Part shown: piece by piece, positions 61,153 to 64,000 of the stretch | Layout: each line of letters begins with the position of its first letter | Numbering within the stretch: the first letter of the stretch is position 1 | Assembly: GCA_945878885.1 (NCBI GenBank) | Contig: CAMCUP010000006.1 | Location: 20,282-84,281, forward strand | Origin: Polynucleobacter meluiroseus | GTDB lineage: Bacteria > Pseudomonadota > Gammaproteobacteria > Burkholderiales > Burkholderiaceae | Length of the DNA: 64,000 nt | Direction of reading: 5' to 3' | Notes under the pieces: model-generated | Seen by the model: the letters and a program-made list of their open reading frames with translations, nothing else | The model's database searches: none | Told to the model about the DNA's origin: nothing | Translations under genes and position numbers: made by a program

Positions 61153-62289
61153 ATGCGCATTGGAGTGCCGCTGGAAACTAGACCCGGAGAAACTCGGGTT
61201 GCCGCTACCCCAGAAACCGTCAAAAAATTGACTACTCAAGGTCATCAAGTTGTCATCCAAAGTGGTGCTGGTATTGTCGCCAGCCAACCCGACTCGGCTT
61301 ATGAAGCAGTTGGTGCATCGATTGGCAGTGCCGCTGATGCGCTTGGCGCTGAAATTGTGCTTAAGGTTCGTTCGCCCCAAGAAGATGAGTTAAAGCAATT
61401 GAAATCAGGCTCGGTATTAATTGGCATGCTCGACCCCTTTGATAATGCTGGCATTTCTGCTATGGCAGCGCAAGGTATTACCGCCTTTGCACTGGAGGCG
61501 GCGCCGCGCACAACTCGCGCCCAAAGCATGGATGTACTGTCTTCCCAAGCCAATATTGCTGGTTATAAAGCAGTTCTGGTGGCTGCAAATGAATATCAAC
61601 GCTTTATGCCGATGCTGATGACCGCTGCTGGCACAGTGAAAGCGGCGCGTATTTTGATTCTCGGTGCTGGGGTTGCTGGGCTACAAGCCATTGCCACTGC
61701 TAAACGCTTAGGCGCAGTTATTGAGGCTTCTGATGTACGCCCTGCCGCAAAAGAACAAATTGAATCACTTGGCGCCAAGTTTGTCGATGTGCCTTTTGAA
61801 ACGGATGAAGAACGTGAAATTGCTAAAGGCGTTGGCGGTTACGCGCGGCCGATGCCCGAGTCGTGGATGAAACGACAGGCAGTACAAGTTGCCGAACGCG
61901 CCCAACAAGCCGATATTGTGATTACAACCGCGTTAATTCCGGGGCGTAAACCGCCTGTGCTTTTGCACAGTGATACCGTAGCCAATATGAAACCTGGTTC
62001 AATTGTGATTGATCTAGCTGCAGGTCGGGGCGAAAATGGATCGGGCAATTGTCCATTAACACGAGCTGATCAAATTGTGGTCAATCATGGAGTCAAAATT
62101 ATTGGCTACACCAATTTACCCAGCATGGTCGCTGCCGATGCTTCTGCGCTGTACGCGCGCAACGTGCTCGATTTTATGAAACTGATCGTCACCCCTGAAG
62201 CGCAATTAGTCATTCCGGCTGCTGCCGATGACGATATTGTCGCTGCATGTCTAATGTGTCGTGATGGCCAAGTTATTCGTACTAATTAA
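61153..62289 (+). CDS. pntAA: NAD(P) transhydrogenase subunit alpha, part 1
   Basis: A 378-residue soluble NAD(H)-binding domain I of the proton-translocating transhydrogenase. The start MRIGVPLETRPGETRVAATP is typical; the Rossmann loop is GAGVAGLQAIATAKRLGA, followed by EASDVRPAAKEQIESLGA and RPMPESWMKRQ. TGGAGA precedes the ATG. With PntAB and PntB it links hydride transfer from NADH to NADP with proton import. The alpha chain is split into two proteins here, as in Rhodospirillum and many Burkholderiales. Confidence 0.95.
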   Translation: MRIGVPLETRPGETRVAATPETVKKLTTQGHQVVIQSGAGIVASQPDSAYEAVGASIGSAADALGAEIVLKVRSPQEDELKQLKSGSVLIGMLDPFDNAGISAMAAQGITAFALEAAPRTTRAQSMDVLSSQANIAGYKAVLVAANEYQRFMPMLMTAAGTVKAARILILGAGVAGLQAIATAKRLGAVIEASDVRPAAKEQIESLGAKFVDVPFETDEEREIAKGVGGYARPMPESWMKRQAVQVAERAQQADIVITTALIPGRKPPVLLHSDTVANMKPGSIVIDLAAGRGENGSGNCPLTRADQIVVNHGVKIIGYTNLPSMVAADASALYARNVLDFMKLIVTPEAQLVIPAAADDDIVAACLMCRDGQVIRTN

Positions 62290-62307
62290 TTTTCCAAGGA
62301 ATTCGTC

Positions 62308-62631
62308 ATGGATTTAGCTGCTATCCAAAGCCTTCTCACTGTTCAAAACATTACTGTTTTTGTTTTAGCAATTTTTGTTGGCTATCACGTCGTCTGGAAT
62401 GTAACTCCCGCATTACATACGCCACTGATGGCGGTAACCAATGCGATTTCAGGAATCATTATTGTTGGTGCTCTCTTACAAACCGAGGTTATCAATGGCA
62501 GTGAAATTACTGTTACCAGCCTGATTGGTGCAGTAGCAGTTTTTTTAGCTTCAATTAATATCTTTGGTGGCTTTATGGTTACGCGCCGCATGCTCGAGAT
62601 GTTCAAGAAAAAAACCCCTAAGAGCGAATAA
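62308..62631 (+). CDS. pntAB: NAD(P) transhydrogenase subunit alpha, part 2
   Basis: A 107-residue membrane protein with three to four helices, corresponding to the C-terminal membrane part of the E. coli alpha chain. [32 protein letters not shown] is the family hallmark. It is 18 bases after pntAA and 11 before pntB, with AAGGA before its ATG. Confidence 0.95.
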   Translation: MDLAAIQSLLTVQNITVFVLAIFVGYHVVWNVTPALHTPLMAVTNAISGIIIVGALLQTEVINGSEITVTSLIGAVAVFLASINIFGGFMVTRRMLEMFKKKTPKSE

Positions 62632-62642
62632 AGAGCCTATTC

Positions 62643-64000
62643 ATGTCAAATATCACCGCCCTCTCTTACCTCGTTTCCTCAATTTTATTTATCCTTGCGC
62701 TGCGAGGACTATCATCACCAACGACTTCTCGTCAAGGCAATACCTACGGCATGATCGGTATGCTGCTTGCCGTCATCACTACTTTTTTGCTGCCCGACTT
62801 CAAGCCAGTCTTTTGGTTAATTGGTGCGGCAATTATTGGTGGGGCCATCATTGGTATCCTTGCAGCCAAACGTGTACAAATGACGAAAATGCCCGAGCTT
62901 GTGGCACTTATGCATTCGTTTGTCGGCTTATCGGCAGTCTTAATTGCTATTGCTGCTGTCTTACATGTGGGTCAAGAACATACTGGCGCACAAAAAATTG
63001 AATTATTTATTGGCGCATTTATTGGCGCAATTACCTTTACTGCTTCTATCGTTGCCTTTGGCAAACTATCCGGCAAAGTTAGTGGCAAGCCCGTCACCTT
63101 TAGTGGTCAGCACTTACTTAATTTAGTTTTAGCACTATCAATGCTAGCTGGCGGTATCGCTTACTATTTATTTGATAGTCATAGTGCTTTCTTAATCATG
63201 TGCGGTATTGCTTTGGTGTTGGGTGTGACACTCATCATTCCCATTGGTGGCGCCGATATGCCAGTTGTAGTTTCCATGTTGAATAGTTATTCAGGTTGGG
63301 CCGCTGCAGGAATTGGCTTTACGCTAAATAATCCAGTACTCATCATCGCTGGTGCATGTGTTGGCTCATCGGGCGCAATTCTGTCTTACATTATGTGTAA
63401 GGCAATGAATCGCTCAATCTTAGCGGTCTTGCTCGGCGGCTTTGGCGCCGAAGTATCAGCAAGTGGCGATGATGATGGTGCCCCTAAAAACTATAAAACT
63501 GGCTCGCCAGAAGACGCGGCCTTTTTAATGAGTAATGCTGATACCGTAATTATTGTGCCGGGATACGGTCTAGCTGTGGCCCGGGCTCAACACGCACTGA
63601 AAGAGTTGACTGAAAAACTTACCCATCATGGTGTTACGGTTAAATATGCCATTCATCCTGTAGCCGGGCGGATGCCAGGTCATATGAATGTGTTGTTAGC
63701 CGAAGCTGAAGTACCCTACGATCAAGTTTTTGAAATGGAAGATATCAATAGCGATTTTGGTCAAGCCGATGTGGTGCTTATTTTGGGTGCTAATGATGTG
63801 GTCAATCCAGCCGCTCGTACTCCAGGAAGCTCAATTTTTGGTATGCCCATTTTAGAAGCCTTTAAAGCTAAAACCATTATTGTTAATAAACGCTCGATGG
63901 CGGCAGGCTACGCAGGCCTCGACAACGAACTCTTCTACATGGATAAAACCATGATGGTCTTCGGGGATGCCAAGAAGGTCGTAGAGGATATGGTCAAAGC
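62643..64000 (+). CDS. pntB: NAD(P) transhydrogenase subunit beta (cut by window end)
   Basis: The first 452 codons are present; no stop occurs before the window ends. The N-terminal half has about eight or nine transmembrane helices with RVQMTKMPELVALMHSFVGL and GADMPVVVSMLNSYSGWAAAGIGF. The C-terminal domain III begins around residue 285 and shows the NADP-binding VPGYGLAVARAQHAL, HPVAGRMPGHMNVLLAEA and ANDVVNPAAR. It forms the proton channel and the NADP site. Only a few residues are probably missing. Confidence 0.95.
   Translation, partial: MSNITALSYLVSSILFILALRGLSSPTTSRQGNTYGMIGMLLAVITTFLLPDFKPVFWLIGAAIIGGAIIGILAAKRVQMTKMPELVALMHSFVGLSAVLIAIAAVLHVGQEHTGAQKIELFIGAFIGAITFTASIVAFGKLSGKVSGKPVTFSGQHLLNLVLALSMLAGGIAYYLFDSHSAFLIMCGIALVLGVTLIIPIGGADMPVVVSMLNSYSGWAAAGIGFTLNNPVLIIAGACVGSSGAILSYIMCKAMNRSILAVLLGGFGAEVSASGDDDGAPKNYKTGSPEDAAFLMSNADTVIIVPGYGLAVARAQHALKELTEKLTHHGVTVKYAIHPVAGRMPGHMNVLLAEAEVPYDQVFEMEDINSDFGQADVVLILGANDVVNPAARTPGSSIFGMPILEAFKAKTIIVNKRSMAAGYAGLDNELFYMDKTMMVFGDAKKVVEDMVK

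Overview
The window is a dense, ordinary-looking stretch of bacterial chromosome. It holds 53 protein genes (two cut by the window ends), almost no free space and no gap above 300 bases. I see no tRNA, rRNA, insertion sequence, prophage, CRISPR array or defence cassette. Gene content and order (recG-oxyR-ubiA facing yggS-proC; purM opposite perM-hda-HAD-pcnB-folK-panB; hrcA-hemH-grpE-dnaK-dnaJ; queA-tgt-yajC-secD-secF) fit a betaproteobacterium of the Burkholderiales. The moderately AT-rich, compact style suggests a Polynucleobacter-like freshwater member. That placement is inference from gene order and protein character, not a database result.

Layout. 1-3660: end of coaBC, dut, and the convergent clpS-clpA protease adaptor/unfoldase pair. 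3.6-9.1 kb: cspA and icd sharing a terminator, a DUF192 exported protein, the argF-argG-ppnP operon, a DUF3579 gene and rpsT. 9.2-20.6 kb: murJ-sirB1, dedA, miaA, purM, then the run perM-hda-HAD hydrolase-pcnB, interrupted by an opposite-strand tcuA before folK-panB. 21.4-27.6 kb: heat-shock cluster hrcA-hemH-grpE-dnaK-dnaJ on the minus strand. 27.6-40.8 kb: nadK-recN, glnE, the giant yhdP, a nitrilase-family amidohydrolase, tldD and a DAHP synthase. 40.8-47 kb: cobalamin adenosyltransferase diverging from glcDEF-yggS-proC. 47-53 kb: ubiA, oxyR, recG, then queA-tgt. 53-56.4 kb: yajC-secDF. 56.4-61 kb: waaA-purB, a GST, mnmA. 61-64 kb: pntAA-pntAB-pntB, running off the end.

How the genes work together. 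Themes are protein quality control (ClpS/ClpA, GrpE/DnaK/DnaJ, HrcA), arginine, purine, folate, pantothenate, haem, quinone and aromatic biosynthesis, NADPH supply (Icd, NadK, transhydrogenase), tRNA modification (MiaA, QueA, Tgt, MnmA), DNA repair (RecN, RecG, Dut) and envelope building (MurJ, WaaA, SecDF-YajC, YhdP, DedA).

The most interesting signal is regulatory, not a new gene system. A set of genes (clpS, miaA, grpE, nadK, yhdP, the DAHP synthase, pduO, glcD, the GST; weaker for glnE, murJ, hrcA, proC) carries a -10-like element ending only about 5-10 bases before the start codon, with no convincing Shine-Dalgarno. This predicts leaderless or nearly leaderless mRNAs. Two clear sigma-32 promoters, both with 14-base spacers, precede grpE and dnaK. 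The grpE one predicts a leaderless heat-shock mRNA, and the dnaK one is built into the grpE terminator hairpin. Other signs of compaction are four convergent gene pairs overlapping at their 3' ends and several non-ATG starts.
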